Assembly (NCBI GenBank): GCA_034769895.1
Contig: CM068367.1
Location: 125,153,927-125,217,926 of the forward strand
Source of the DNA: Magicicada septendecula
Taxonomy: Eukaryota; Arthropoda; Insecta; Hemiptera; Cicadidae
Direction: 5' to 3'
Length of the DNA stretch: 64,000 nt
Position numbers and translations under genes: made by a program. The stretch's first letter is position 1. Every line of letters begins with the position of its first letter. The notes below the pieces were generated by a model. The model saw nothing but the letters and a program-made list of their open reading frames with translations. It was not told the DNA's origin and searched no databases. This document shows positions 24,054 to 35,620 of the stretch, piece after piece.

Positions 24054-24824
24054 TTGCCACGGCCGAACCAAAGGTACTACATTCAGTACGACGCCAGTAA
24101 CTTTGCGTATGGTGGCCAGCTTTACCAGATAGACGAGGAAGGAGAAATTGGTGTAATCGCCTTCACGAGCAAAACGTTTAAGGGTGCTGAACGTAATTAT
24201 TTCACTATGGAGAAAGAACTCCTAAGTATTGTTAGATGTTTGGAAAAGTTTCGGATGTATATACTTGGACAACCTCTAACGATAATAACAGACAATAAGG
24301 CTTTAACATTCATGCACAAGTGCCACTTAAACAACTCGAGAATTACAAGATGGATTCTTGCCATACAAGAATACAATTTTGACATTATCCACTGTAAAGG
24401 AAAGGATAATGTAGTTGCGGACATATTGAGCAGATACCCGGCCGACGCGAAACAAGGTGAGACAAACGAGGAAACACACCAGTACTTAATTAATCATTTA
24501 GTCATTAAGATGAATCAACACATAGGTAAGATAATTAGGAATATCGGTAAATACCAGAGTGAAGATGGCAACCTCGGCATACTTATTGATAAGATTAGGA
24601 ATAATGATATAGACGACAATATAAGCAAATTTTATAAAGTTGTTAACAATAAGTTATACCGACGACAACGCGGTCAATGGAAACTATACATCCCTGACCG
24701 TGTGTCAAATAACTTAATTGCAGAAATTCACCAAATGTACGGACACCTAGGCCCGAAAAGGTGTGTAAAAATGCTACAAGAGCACTTCACGCTTGATGGC
24801 ATGATCAAGAAAGTAAAAACATAG
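24054..24824 (+). pseudogene. Element B RNase H and integrase zinc-binding domain
   Basis: YYIQYDASNFAYGGQLYQ begins RNase H; MEKELLSIVRCLEKF supplies the conserved Glu and IITDNKALTFM the Asp, with DILSRYP closing the domain. HQMYGHLGPKRCVKML then gives the HHCC His pair of integrase. TAG 24822-24824 separates it from the CDSCQR cysteines, which lie in the same frame just downstream. Confidence 0.9.
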
Positions 24825-25768
24825 TTTCAGACTTGCGACTCATGTCAGAGATACAAGGACACAAACAACAGGATACTATTTGGCGGTACCAAAGCGATGA
24901 TACCTTCAGCTAGAGGTGATATCGTGAGTGTCGATTATTATGGACCTCTACCAACAGGTACAGGAGGCGTTAAGTACTTACTTGTTATGGTGGACAATTT
25001 CACGAAGTTTGTCAAATTGTTTACCCTACGAAGAGCGACAACCACCACTACATTACGAAGAATCAGAGACTACTGTGCGGAGTTTGGACAACCAAAGGTC
25101 ATCTTGACTGATAACGGCACGCAGTTTACCAAAAAATATGGATTGAAGGTCTCGAGGAGCTGAATATACAACCAAGGTATACGGCGATAAGGAATCCTTG
25201 CTCAAACTTAGCCGAAAGGATTAACCGCCAACTTGGGAACCTATTCCGAATCTTTGTACACGACCAACGTAGTAAGTGGTCAAGGTACATCAGATTAATC
25301 GAGACGTGTATTAATGAAGTGTACCATGAGACGATAGAGATAACCCCTCACGAGGCGCAATTAGGAAAAAGACCGACTCGCGCATGGGAGAAGTGGCTAG
25401 ACAAAGAAATCATCGACACTAAAGGCAGTTCGAATATCAATGTATTCGTAAAAATCAAAGAAAAAAGGGAGAAGTATGCGAAGCGCATCAATGATAACAG
25501 GAAAATTACTAAATTCACTATCGGCGACAAGGTGCTGATAAGAAGCTATCATCAATCGGACGCCGCGATGAAAAAAAACGATTTTTTTTTTAGTTGTACA
25601 CAGGACCATATAAGGTTAACCGTCTCTTCGGCGATGCAACATACGAACTTGCTGATTGCGACAACAGCGACAAGGTGAGAGGGAAATTTAACGTGCGTCA
25701 GTTGAAGAAATATTATGAAGCGAACATACAACCCACATGGGTAAGTGAAAGTTACGTCAACGGTTAGT
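24825..25768 (+). pseudogene. Element B integrase core and C-terminus
   Basis: CDSCQR completes the zinc site. IVSVDYYGPLP (Asp codon at 24933) and ILTDNGTQF give the first two catalytic acids in one frame; after a frameshift in an A run at 25130-25136 the NLAERINRQ segment supplies the Glu. 25319 onward has the RAWEKWL linker and FTIGDKVLIRSY. Another frameshift in a T run near 25585 precedes the GPYKV...LKKYYE end, which stops at 25768. All three acids are still encoded. Integrase inserts the cDNA; this one is split by two homopolymer indels. Confidence 0.88.
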
Positions 25769-26670
25769 GGACTACGGAAAGGGGAGCAAGCGCATAGGGT
25801 GAATGTCCCGCGAAAACCAGTCCAGCTAGCTAGACAATAAGATGTGTAACTTGTTAACATGTAATTTAAAAATTTTTCACATTAATTCTTTAAGTCACGA
25901 TATATCTATCTAATGACATTAATTACATGTGAAATGACCAATATTAATGAAGAATTTCAATATAAAAGACACTTATAGTGCAAGAAGTTTGATCGGATGT
26001 GCAGCAATAAATTGCTAAGACATTATAACGAACATTTTAATAGACATATAATGATGTAAGATCAATTACTAAAATATTAGCAGTATAGAGTGAGATCATC
26101 TATAATCATGATGATATAAAATGAACCTTTAATTGTTCATAGGTAGTGTATATAATTTGTTAATCAATATAAGTACTAGTAATGCGTATTATGAGTGATA
26201 CTCAACGATGATTAGTGATTATATATATATATATATATGTATTTACATGTTCATAAATTGTTGTTTTTAATTGTTTGAGATAAGTTAAAGACATTAACTA
26301 TCATAATATTATTAAGACGATACATGATTAATTACATTTCAGGTTAAAAAACCATTATTTCATGTATTATATCATAAATGGATAACATATGTATCCACAG
26401 CTATTATTATTATTACAAAATAATTATATGCCTAATTATATATGCACCGTATGTGAAAATGCGTTCATTCTTACTCAGATGCACGGCAATAAATTCCTAG
26501 AGTCAGTTAATAACAAAATATAGGGAATATAGGCCAGTATACGCCAAGCAGAGGAAAGTGGGTCAATGACCATGACCTTCTCAAGGAGAACTCCCACGAC
26601 AAACTCAGAGCGCGAAAATCGGATTAGAATGTCTTCTGCTAATCCAACATCCAATCCGATTTGGGGACCT
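25769..26670 (+). other. Element B 3' untranslated interior
   Basis: About 900 bp of AT-rich sequence with no env-like frame. It has an (AT)n run at 26220-26240 and ends in a short purine-rich TTGGGGACC just before the 3' LTR, a weak polypurine tract. Confidence 0.6.
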
Positions 26671-29047
26671 TGTAATGACCAAAAATTTTAAATTTTGAAA
26701 TTTTGATCAAAAGTACGTTACAACCAGCTAAGACACCCCAACACGGGCCAGAAGCAATAAATAAAGAAGCAACTTAATGAAGTGTCAACTGGACGTTTGC
26801 CATGAACAATAAAGTACGCTCGACACAACATTACAATAGGAAGTAAGGTTCGCCTGTGACAGACTCGTCTCAACTGAGATTTACAGCCCACGACAAACCA
26901 GACAAAGAGACGTAGCACAGTGGCATAGTTACGGAGAAATTGTAATGAGCACACGCTACAAGGTTGATTTGAAGCGTGCCAGCAGTAAAAAAAAAGGAGT
27001 AGTCACACAATTGTACTCACCCTGTATGAGAACAAACAACGTCTATCTAATGAATAGAACTGAGTGTGCGCACAGCGGGAGGACATCTTACTGGTGACAA
27101 CTGATATTTACGACAAGGAAGAGGAGTGCCGTCTTGGAAGCGACGACACGCTGTGTCCTGATAACTGACGGAAAAGGGTCATGGATAGTCAGACAATAAC
27201 AAAAATGCGACGTATTGTTCGTGTGAGAACAGCAGCAGACCTCCAGAGTATGCTTAGACAAAAGCTTGATCGACAGGCGCGGAATTGCTCTACATTCCAG
27301 GAAAAGGTACGGAGGCCCTTCGTCGTGTACTTGAGGGGAGACCAGACAACCAACCAGAGTCCGGCATCTTCCCAGAGCACAGGTGGAGAGGACCGTCGTC
27401 ATGATAGCAACGGGAACAACGAATCAGAAGTAGAGAACCATAGTTCTGCATAAGGGTAGGAGTTCATCTGACCTATCATGGTTGACCAAAGGCGTGTTTG
27501 CCAGGAAATTGCATTGTGGTAAATGATGCTTAATAAAAACTGTTTACAGAGCACGCGAGAGGACAGTCTTCATAAACTTTTCAATCTTAATCTTTGGACA
27601 GTCTTCATAAACTTTTCAATCTTAATCTTTGAGCAGTCTACATAAAAGTTTCAATCTTATTCTTTTCTCAGTAAAAGTTCTCAGTTTTAATACATCACAG
27701 TTAACATACGTGTAGCAGTTTGACTTTGAAACTCAGTTACGCGGTACTTTAATCAGTGACTTAACATTTCAATATTGACAAGTTATTCAGTAATAGTGTA
27801 TCCACAGTGACTCAATCGTGCAATATACATCAGTGATTAATAACTTTCAAGTACTTTATCTTACTTAGCTACCGCTTACTAAGAACCAAGCTAATCATTC
27901 ACAGTTTCATTTAATAACAGAACTTTCATTAATACTTTACCGAACAACGAAAACGTACCGTTGTACAGTGCGAAGTGTTACGTATCGATTGGAACAATAC
28001 ACCACTCAAGCGAAAACACGATACATTAACATAGACAAGAAGAAGTTCGATGATAGACAGCCATATATATACACACTAGTTAACAATGAACGTACTCACA
28101 CAACACATGACTTCATAGACTCTGATAGGACGGCCGACATCAATGGAACACATACACCGCGAGTGAATCTGATCCGCGTGTGTTGAGTGATAGTGACCTC
28201 GAAGCTACGCAACCTCATACATATGGATCATCTGCAGGGCGGAGTTTCACCGATGGAAATATTGGTTAATCCTTTTTACAAGTAAATCTTTATGTTATTC
28301 TTATCATAAGAACTCTACTGTCCTGTCTCTTTTCAAAGAAAACACCCTTTGAGAATTTAGATTAATTATCATGGAAAATTTAAATAAAGCTATTCATCTG
28401 AGGCAAGAAATGAACGCATTATTATAAGATTTATATGTTGTTTATCTATGTTTATATATGTTGATTATGTTATATATGAGTATGTATGTTTTCAGCGAAC
28501 GACGTACTGGATTCATATTGTAATTTGATTCATATATATGTGTTCCTTTTTTTATGGATGTATTTACAGGACATCATTTATATTTATATATTGAAGTTTC
28601 TTTACTTGAATGATGTTAATAAATAAGTGTTTATTTTATTCAGTATTTATGCGTTCATCATTGTCAATCTTACCTCATAACAGACATTAACGTCACTTGA
28701 ATAAATTATAGTAAATTTTAAATATTTATACAACAAATTAGAGTCTCATTGCAGTCAAATCTCATACTAACCATCAAATAACTAAATAATCACGTAAATT
28801 CAAGTAATTTGGTATAACTAACCTAATTGGGTGATTACATGATTAAACTCCACAAATTAGTATAATTGAACATTGAATTCACTACAATCACAAATTAATT
28901 AAATTATGCAAACGACAACATTTGCATAATTAGATTGTATAAATTGGCCATCGAACGTGGGGCACTACAAACATCAATTAAATCCCCATTACATTGTATA
29001 TTTGGCGCGGCCAATCGTGGGGCTGCAACACATAATAGGTTATTGTA
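26671..29047 (+). repeat. Element B 3' LTR
   Basis: Matches 18441-20817 over its whole length, with the 90-codon frame at 27181-27453 and the 72-codon frame at 27968-28186 repeated. The 37 bp triple repeat lies at 27562-27667. Followed directly by AAAC. Confidence 0.97.
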
Positions 29048-29051
29048 AAAC

Positions 29052-30398
29052 AATAATGCACGGGTTTCCAGAAAGAGCCGATGAACTTCCTGCAGAACTG
29101 TGACATTACTTCAACTTCGAAGAGGAATTGACATATCTTAAAGGACTAATTTTTAATGGTAAAAAAATTATAGTACCAAAAACACAAATACCCAGAATGT
29201 TACACAGTATCCACCAAGGACATCTAGGAATCCAGAGCTGCTTAAGGAGAGCTCGTCAATCACTTTACTGGAGAGGACAATATGATGATATTGTAAAACT
29301 AGTCAGTGGCTGTTCTGTTTGCGAACAAACACAAAGAGACAATACCAAAGGTTCAGTGCTAGTTAAAAGGATCAAAGGATCCCCACACTTCCTTGGCAAA
29401 TAGTTGCATCAGATCGATTTGAACTGAAAGGAAAAACTTATTTGGTGATCTGCGATAGTTATTCAGGATACTTAGACTTTCAACAACTAAAAAGTCAATC
29501 ATCCTGTGAAGTTATCAAACAGTTTAAAAAATGGTTCTCCGCACATGGTATACCAGAAGTGCTCGAAACAGATAATGGCACACAATACATGTCCAAAGAA
29601 TTCAAGGACTTTCAAAAAGAGTGGCGTTTTAACCATGTCACGTCCAGTCCACATCACCATCAAAGCAATTGTCTAGCTGAAAAAACAGTTCAAACTGCGA
29701 AGAATCTACTAAAAAAATGCAGTATTGACAAGTGTGATGTTCAACTTGCTCTCTTAAATTGGAGAAATACACCAAGAAACGACAGCTTAGGTTCTCCAAA
29801 TCAATGCCTTTTTAGCAGAATCACCAGATCACCAATACCCACAACAGACAGCAATTTAAAACCAAAAATAGTTCAAGGAGTCACATCCGAACTTGAACAT
29901 CTACGAAAGAAGCAAGCTAACTATAGCAACAAACACACTAAACAACCAGTTAATTATGAACTTAATGATAAAGTCAGACACAAAGTTGCTCACCGCCAAT
30001 GGAAGGGAGCAAGGGTGATAGAAAAGCCTGAAAGTCTGCCAAGATTCATAATCATCCAAACAGATCAAGGCCAAATTTTAAGAAGAAACTTCAGTCATCT
30101 GCACAAAACACAAGCAGACCTGGCCAGCAGTAACAGAGTTGTACTTCTTGAAACCAAATATGCTGACAAACCAGCAGAAGTACAGGTTCAAGCACAAGCT
30201 CAATCACCTGCTGCCCATAAGTCACTCGCTGCATCCACTCCTACATCACTAAAGCCTAATGTCAACAGGGATACTTCAAAGTCCTGCCTCGATCAGCAAG
30301 AGAACCATTCGCAGCAGTCAAACACTAGTAATCAACCAACCCAGCGATCATCAAGATTTGGAAGAATAATAAAACGAATAAATAGACTCGATTTGTGA
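29052..30398 (+). pseudogene. Element A integrase, downstream of the nested element
   Basis: Reading from 18440 across the excised element B gives an uninterrupted frame into this region until a TGA near 29101. 29128-29403 holds the HHCC domain (SIHQGHLG, CSVCEQTQ). After a frameshift near 29395, VASDRFEL (first Asp at 29412) leads into 29442-30398, with LETDNGTQY (second Asp) and AEKTVQ (Glu) spaced D-x35-E. DKVRHKVAHRQWKGARV and LPRFIIIQTDQGQILRRN form the C-terminal domain, followed by a Gln/Ser-rich tail. Catalytic residues are intact; the breaks are upstream. Confidence 0.9.
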
Positions 30399-30471
30399 TA
30401 CTTATTATATAATTTGAGTGTACGATCATAAGTATTATTTAAGTATAAACCAATGTTCTTATTTTATTTAT

Positions 30472-30484
30472 AAAGAAAGGGAAA
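30472..30484 (+). promoter_or_regulatory. Element A polypurine tract
   Basis: AAAGAAAGGGAAA lies immediately before the 3' LTR, the expected primer site for plus-strand synthesis. Confidence 0.8.
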
Positions 30485-30663
30485 TGTGACGTATAGACCT
30501 GGTTTTGCCATCTAGCGGCACAGCGTCGTATTAATATATATGTAGAGGTGTGACATGCATAGCCCATGGCTACCACTTCATGTTTGTAATTGTTGTACTG
30601 AATAAATCACGTTTACTCCTTTATTTCAAATTAAGATTATTAATTATAGAACCTAACATTACA
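30485..30663 (+). repeat. Element A 3' LTR
   Basis: 179 bp, four substitutions relative to the 5' LTR, followed by the TCTAT target duplication. Confidence 0.97.
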
Positions 30664-30668
30664 TCTAT

Positions 30669-31885
30669 AGTATTAGAGACCATTTCTAGTATTTACAATA
30701 GAATTTATTATTTTTACATTTTGTTACTGCATTCTAGAATTTAAGTACGGTAGTATCTTTTTCCATTTTCAATGCACTTAACTGTATTACATCTTTTACT
30801 ATTGTTAATTAACAAAGTTCTCTTATCCTACTGTTTCTTAGTTTTAGTACAGTGGTTTCATACAATTTGTTTAGTTAATACATTATTTTGTTCTTTCTCT
30901 AACATGGTCTACGTTTGGGACCTAATTTATGTAATGGTATTATATCATGTTACAATATTAAAAGCTACATTATGTAGAACACTTCACAACACTAATCATC
31001 TGCTTTAATGGTTTCATACTTAACATAAGTAACATTTTATGGGGTGTCAGCATTGTCTAGCATATAGATGAGTTCAGCATTCTCATGGTTATATAGTTTT
31101 CCTCATGTTTCCCTGCAGCCCTTTGGATGTCGTTGGTCATAAACCCCAGTTTGAACTTTCCATCAAACTATGACATTTTTTATATTTAATTCATATTCCT
31201 ACTCCATTCTGCCAGTTACCTGTATTCGTTAGGATATTTACTAGGAATATTAGTTTCTCTCTTTTTCACCCAGTTATAATGCTTATTTTTTAGCTAGTTT
31301 TTATTCTTGATTACCATTTATCACAGTAGTAATTCAGTTCACTTATTGGTGGACGTACAAAAAATTAACATTTGCTTTAGATAAAGTTATCACTTGTCTG
31401 TATTGAAATTCCTCCAGTGTAAAAATGTAAATTTATAGAACATGATATACTGATAAAGAGTTAACAAAAAGTATTATTACAAAATGATTTTAAAAGTAGT
31501 ATGTTATTCTTTATCATTTCCTTTCTAGAAGTTAGCCACTTTAACATTCCATAAGTCTCCTTAAATAGAAGAAAACAATAGGTCATTGATTATTTGGGTT
31601 GATCTCTTGTTTTCTTTAGCATTTCCTTACTAGGAGTTAGCTAATTTAAACATTCCATAACCCTCCATATAATAAATTTAAAATTTTTTAAAACATCCAT
31701 TGCTGATCATCCAGATTCATATCTGCAATGGTGAGTCTGGATAATAAAAAATTGGATATTTGGGTAACTATAATATTTAATATCTTATGAATCTGACTTC
31801 ATTCTTTAATGTTTAACAGGTAACATGCTGTTTTATAAATATGTAAATTCATAAAATACATGTATTAAGGTATTAAAAATCAATA
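30669..31885. other. AT-rich sequence, no gene recognised
   Basis: T-rich sequence with several TTCATACAA-type words. Open frames here (30550-31008) are low-complexity and partly overlap the LTR. Confidence 0.5.
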
Positions 31886-31887
31886 TA

Positions 31888-32750
31888 CAGTGGAACCTCA
31901 CTAATCTGTCTCCCTCTGTAATTCATCACTCACTCAAGCTTTTTTTTCTTTTCCCTTATTAACAAGCAAGTAAGGTAAACCAGAAACGTGCTGATTGTGG
32001 CTTGGGATCTGGACCCCACATCGGAATTATTAGATACCTGCCAATCCCTACCAGCAATTAACAGTTTGAATGAAGACAATGTCAAAAATTGGGGTGAAAT
32101 AGACTTACCAGATGTAGACTACGAAATGTTTAGTGATGATGAAATACGTATCCACAGAACCTACAGAAGCTAATGATGAAGAAAATGACCAGCCAGTAAA
32201 ATCTGCAATCTCTCATAAGGATAGTCCGTCCAATCACTGACTACAGCAATCAAGTGGTACTAAAATGATGAAGCAATCAAGCCAAGATGAAGCAGCCTAA
32301 AATAATTTCACTGCGCCAAATACATAATTTGGCTCTTGAAAAGTATGATCGACAGGAAAACACAGACACACACACAGACACTTTTCAAAAAATGACTTTT
32401 TTTCATGTTTTGAGTGTAGTACAATCAGAATCTGCAATAATCTCGAACACGATTTTTTTTGCCATCACCAAACTTCCATTTCCTTAAGGAACATGGAAGT
32501 AAAAACAGAAGAAAAATTAGAGATTTTTTTTATAATCATTAAACAAATTTCTTTTTGCAGTTACAGTGCTTAACTTGTTTTGAGTTTGAACATTTCCATC
32601 AATAAATATGTTCGAGCATAACATTAGTACTGTACATTGCTAGTGTTGTAATAAAACATTTTACATTGTCTTAATGCGTTTGATTTTTACTCCCTCAGTA
32701 ATTCGCCACTCCTTCAGGCAAATGCTAGTCACAAAAAAGGGTACAGTAGT
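31888..32750 (+). mobile_element. Decayed Tigger-like element remnant
   Basis: Begins TACAGTGGAACCTCACTAATC, a pogo/Tigger-type terminus after TA. 31988-32173 encodes DSLNEDNVKNWGEID-like sequence (actual motif INSLNEDNVKNWGEID), the acidic tail of a Tigger transposase, followed by a broken LRQIHNLALEKYDRQ end. A CTCCCTCTGTAATTC word near the left end recurs as CTCCCTCAGTAATTC at 32690, marking the right subterminal region. The right tip is unclear. A Helentron-like fragment is inserted at about 32335-32500. Confidence 0.6.
32335..32500 (-). mobile_element. Helentron-like head fragment
   Basis: Minus-strand copy of the head of the element at 8990: a CACAGACA microsatellite, the AAAAAATGACTTTTTTTCATG segment, the ATCTCGAACACGATT segment and the terminal CCTTAAGG near-palindrome ending at 32500. 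The tandem array is missing. Confidence 0.7.
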
Positions 32751-34895
32751 TACAGAACATTAGGAAATACAGATACAGTAGAGTTTATATTAATAAAAGT
32801 CATAGAATTTTAAACATTGGTCGCAATACCTTAATGATTCCATTAATTTCCTTAATGATTTTAAAAGTACCTATACACTAAAAATATAAGTTCCTAAAAA
32901 ATTACAAAACTTTGAAATACCCGAAGTATGTTTATTTCAAATTACTGTTTGTCACAGTCACTACACTAATTGAAATTGTATTATTTCTTGGTCACTGTGC
33001 TCATCTATGTTCTACTGCAAATTTGAGCAGCCCAGATAATTGGGCTCCTATTATAAAATAAATACTTCAACAGTGACTTCAGTGTATATACAGAAATAAG
33101 GACATGTGGAGGTGTATGATAATGGTGTACTCTTTCAATAATTCATTATATGGTGAACAATATTTTTTGACTTACAACCACTCAGTACAAGAAGAGGAAA
33201 ACTGGTGAAATATCATGAATACAAATTAAATATCGTATTAAGTAAGTGATGAATTTATAAGTAAATATTTTTAGAAATTTTATCAAATAATAAATAATTC
33301 AAAGAAATTATATACACATTACATAGGCATTTTTTGGTTAGGTCTGACGTGGCTTCAAGAACTATGGTTAAGAACTTCGTATAAGGCTGCTCCATGATAA
33401 AACATAAGTGTATTAGTACGCACTACCAAATACTGTTAGTGCCCATAATTGTAGAGAAACTGGTGACCATTTTTTAATCAGAAAAGGTGACTACATATAA
33501 TGCTGAACCAGTGGTAAGGATTTGGTGTAATTATCTAAGAACATAACAAAAAGTCTGGGCATACCCCCCCTCCCCCCCAGCAGAAGAAACTCAGTAGAAG
33601 ATGGGGAAAAGAATCTGTTCAGTGTTCAAGCATTGGGTTAAAGTAGACATGTTTCTTTATATAGTCTACATTCTCTGTTGTCGTACATTCAAAAGCAGCG
33701 GAATCAGTGTTGAATTTATGGAGACACATGGATCTGCTTCATGACCCAAATAAATTTCTCACACACAGTTGATTCCCTGACAGTTGGATGTTCCATGTGA
33801 TGGACAGCTGTCAGCCAGTTAAAGACTTCCCCACATGATTGATAACAATAAGAAAGAAACTATCGCAGACTACTTCTCCCAAATCCATATCTTCTGTAAA
33901 CGCTGCAGCTGTGTATGTTATTCCTCTTTGTATGATGTGCGATAGTAAAGTGTGTATTCATGAGAGTTTTCCTTGGGACCAAAACGACTAGTCATATTCT
34001 GTATATAACATTAATTATAAGCAAACATGGGAAAAAAGTTACCACTATTACAGTAACAATGATTTTTTTTAAGATGACATAATTTATAATTGTCTTGATT
34101 ATATGACAGAACATTTCATGTCCCCATGGTTTCATTGTCAAAGTCGGAAATCAACTGACATAAGTTTTTGACCATACTTGAGAACAGTGTAAGTGATCCT
34201 GCTGATAATAATATCAAGACCCAGTGATCAGGGCCAGAGTAATAGTCTGTTTACTTGTGCTGATGAGCATTGTAGTCAGCGAATTCTTTGGAATTGCCAC
34301 TCTCCCTTTGTTGACATACACAAAGATTGCCCTTTGTTACTAAAACATAGATGACAGTTGCAAACCTGTATACTATGACACCTAAGAATATACTTTAAAT
34401 TGCACAATATTAGTGTTTATTAGTGATTTTTAGTACGTATTGCATCAGACTGAATAATAAGTAATTGCAAATTATAGACATTAAGGCACCATCCATATAA
34501 TGCCCACATAAGTACCCTTTCAACCATTTTCGTGAACTGGTCATGTGATGGAATGTAGCAGATTAGAGGCCAAAGTAACAAACGGGTAGCAATGCTGAGT
34601 TCTTGGAACCACTTTAGATACATCGTTGTTATCGAACTACACATCCCTAGAATTGAAGACACACTTTGGATATATAACATCACGATTGTTTCAGCTTTCA
34701 ATCAGTTTGGTGTTAGTTATTTTTTAAACATGTGTCAAACGTTAACTGTCCAACATTTAAAAGAACGAAGTGTGCGCCTCTACGAATGGATAAAAAGATA
34801 GGTCGAACAGTGTCTAAGCATTTCGGACAGAACTAAGTATTCACATAAGCGTATACAGAAAAGGTTGTGTTTGTAGTTTTTCTTATGGGGGATAT
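32751..34895. other. Intergenic sequence, no gene recognised
   Basis: AT-rich. A C-rich run lies at 33566-33580. No terminal repeats or domains are visible. Confidence 0.5.
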
Positions 34896-34897
34896 AC

Positions 34898-35346
34898 AGT
34901 AGAACTCCATTTATCCAAATCGTTATCAGGAAATTAAAAAAATACAATTTAAAAAAAAAAGTTTATTCAAATTGCCATACTAACAAAAAAAAAACATCAT
35001 AAGCAAATGAAATACATATAAGACTGTGTTAGCTATGCATCATAGTTTACGTACTGATCAGTACAATGTTTTCTAGCCTACTCCTCGCTTAAAATTATAA
35101 TTATGTGAGGGTATTATTTATTATTTTTTTGTAGTAAAAGTGAACATTTTGCAAAACACATGTGGCCTGGTTTTTATTAAGATACTGTATTCATGTAATA
35201 AAAATAAATAAAAGTGATTTTTTTTAGCAATTTTCGCATTTTCTGTCACAACATAACCTTTTTCTTATGTTTGTCCCAATTATCCAAATTTGTGCATATC
35301 CGAATTACGCTGGGACTCATTAGTTCTGATAAATGGAGTTCTACTG
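34898..35346. mobile_element. 449 bp TA-flanked MITE (Tigger-type)
   Basis: Both ends read CAGTAGAACTCCATTTATC inward (19 bases identical) and both are flanked by TA. No coding capacity. The termini resemble the Tigger element at 47470, so a pogo/Tigger transposase probably mobilised it. Confidence 0.88.
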
Positions 35347-35399
35347 TATTATAAATAGGCCTACTGTAGTACCTATTATCCAACTTAACGGGCAAAAGC

Positions 35400-35620
35400 C
35401 ACATATTGGATGTATGGGACGTGTGTACAATAATTTATGTGATGACTGGTTTTAATTTCACCAACATATCCTCATGCGAGGAGATAAGATTTAGATAAGA
35501 TTTTTAGGATCTGATGAACTTGTTCCCGAAACATGTTGTTTCAACAATAACAATAAGTCACAAGATGGGTTACATTAAGATAATTAATTAATATGTTGTG
35601 AACTGGAGACTGTATATAAT
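35400..35620 (+). mobile_element. PLE 3' end remnant
   Basis: CTGATGAACTTGTTCCCGAAAC at 35511 is followed by AATAAGTCACAAGATGGG-like sequence and GTGAACTGGAGACTG, which matches the end of the PLE piece at 49915-50045 in order. No coding sequence remains. Confidence 0.55.

Larger units (their letters stand above)
18441..29047 (+). mobile_element. Ty3/gypsy LTR retrotransposon B with 2.4 kb LTRs, nested in A
   Basis: The LTRs (18441-20817 and 26671-29047) are both 2377 bp, starting TGTAATGACC and ending TTATTGTA, and differ at only about 18-20 bases plus a few small indels. AAAC flanks both ends (18437-18440, 29048-29051). The 5.85 kb interior encodes a coiled-coil Gag, protease, RT, RNase H and integrase in Ty3/gypsy order, then ~0.9 kb without coding sequence. 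I see no env-like frame. LTRs of this size are unusual for insect gypsy elements. The interior carries five in-frame stops and at least four frameshifts. Confidence 0.95.
15570..30663 (+). mobile_element. Ty3/gypsy LTR retrotransposon A, interrupted by element B
   Basis: Two 179 bp LTRs (15570-15748, 30485-30663) differ at four positions and are flanked by a 5 bp duplication, TCTAT (15565-15569 and 30664-30668). Inside lie a primer site, gag with two zinc knuckles, protease, RT, RNase H and integrase in the Ty3/gypsy order. The element is about 4.5 kb once the 10.6 kb nested insertion is discounted. Small LTRs, a tRNA-Leu primer site and the integrase C-terminus point to a Mag-like clade, which a phylogeny would have to settle. 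Several stops and frameshifts make it inactive. Confidence 0.95.

Noticed and set aside
25769..26670. An env gene in element B
   Set aside because: No frame of useful length, no signal peptide or membrane segment; only AT-rich sequence before the 3' LTR.
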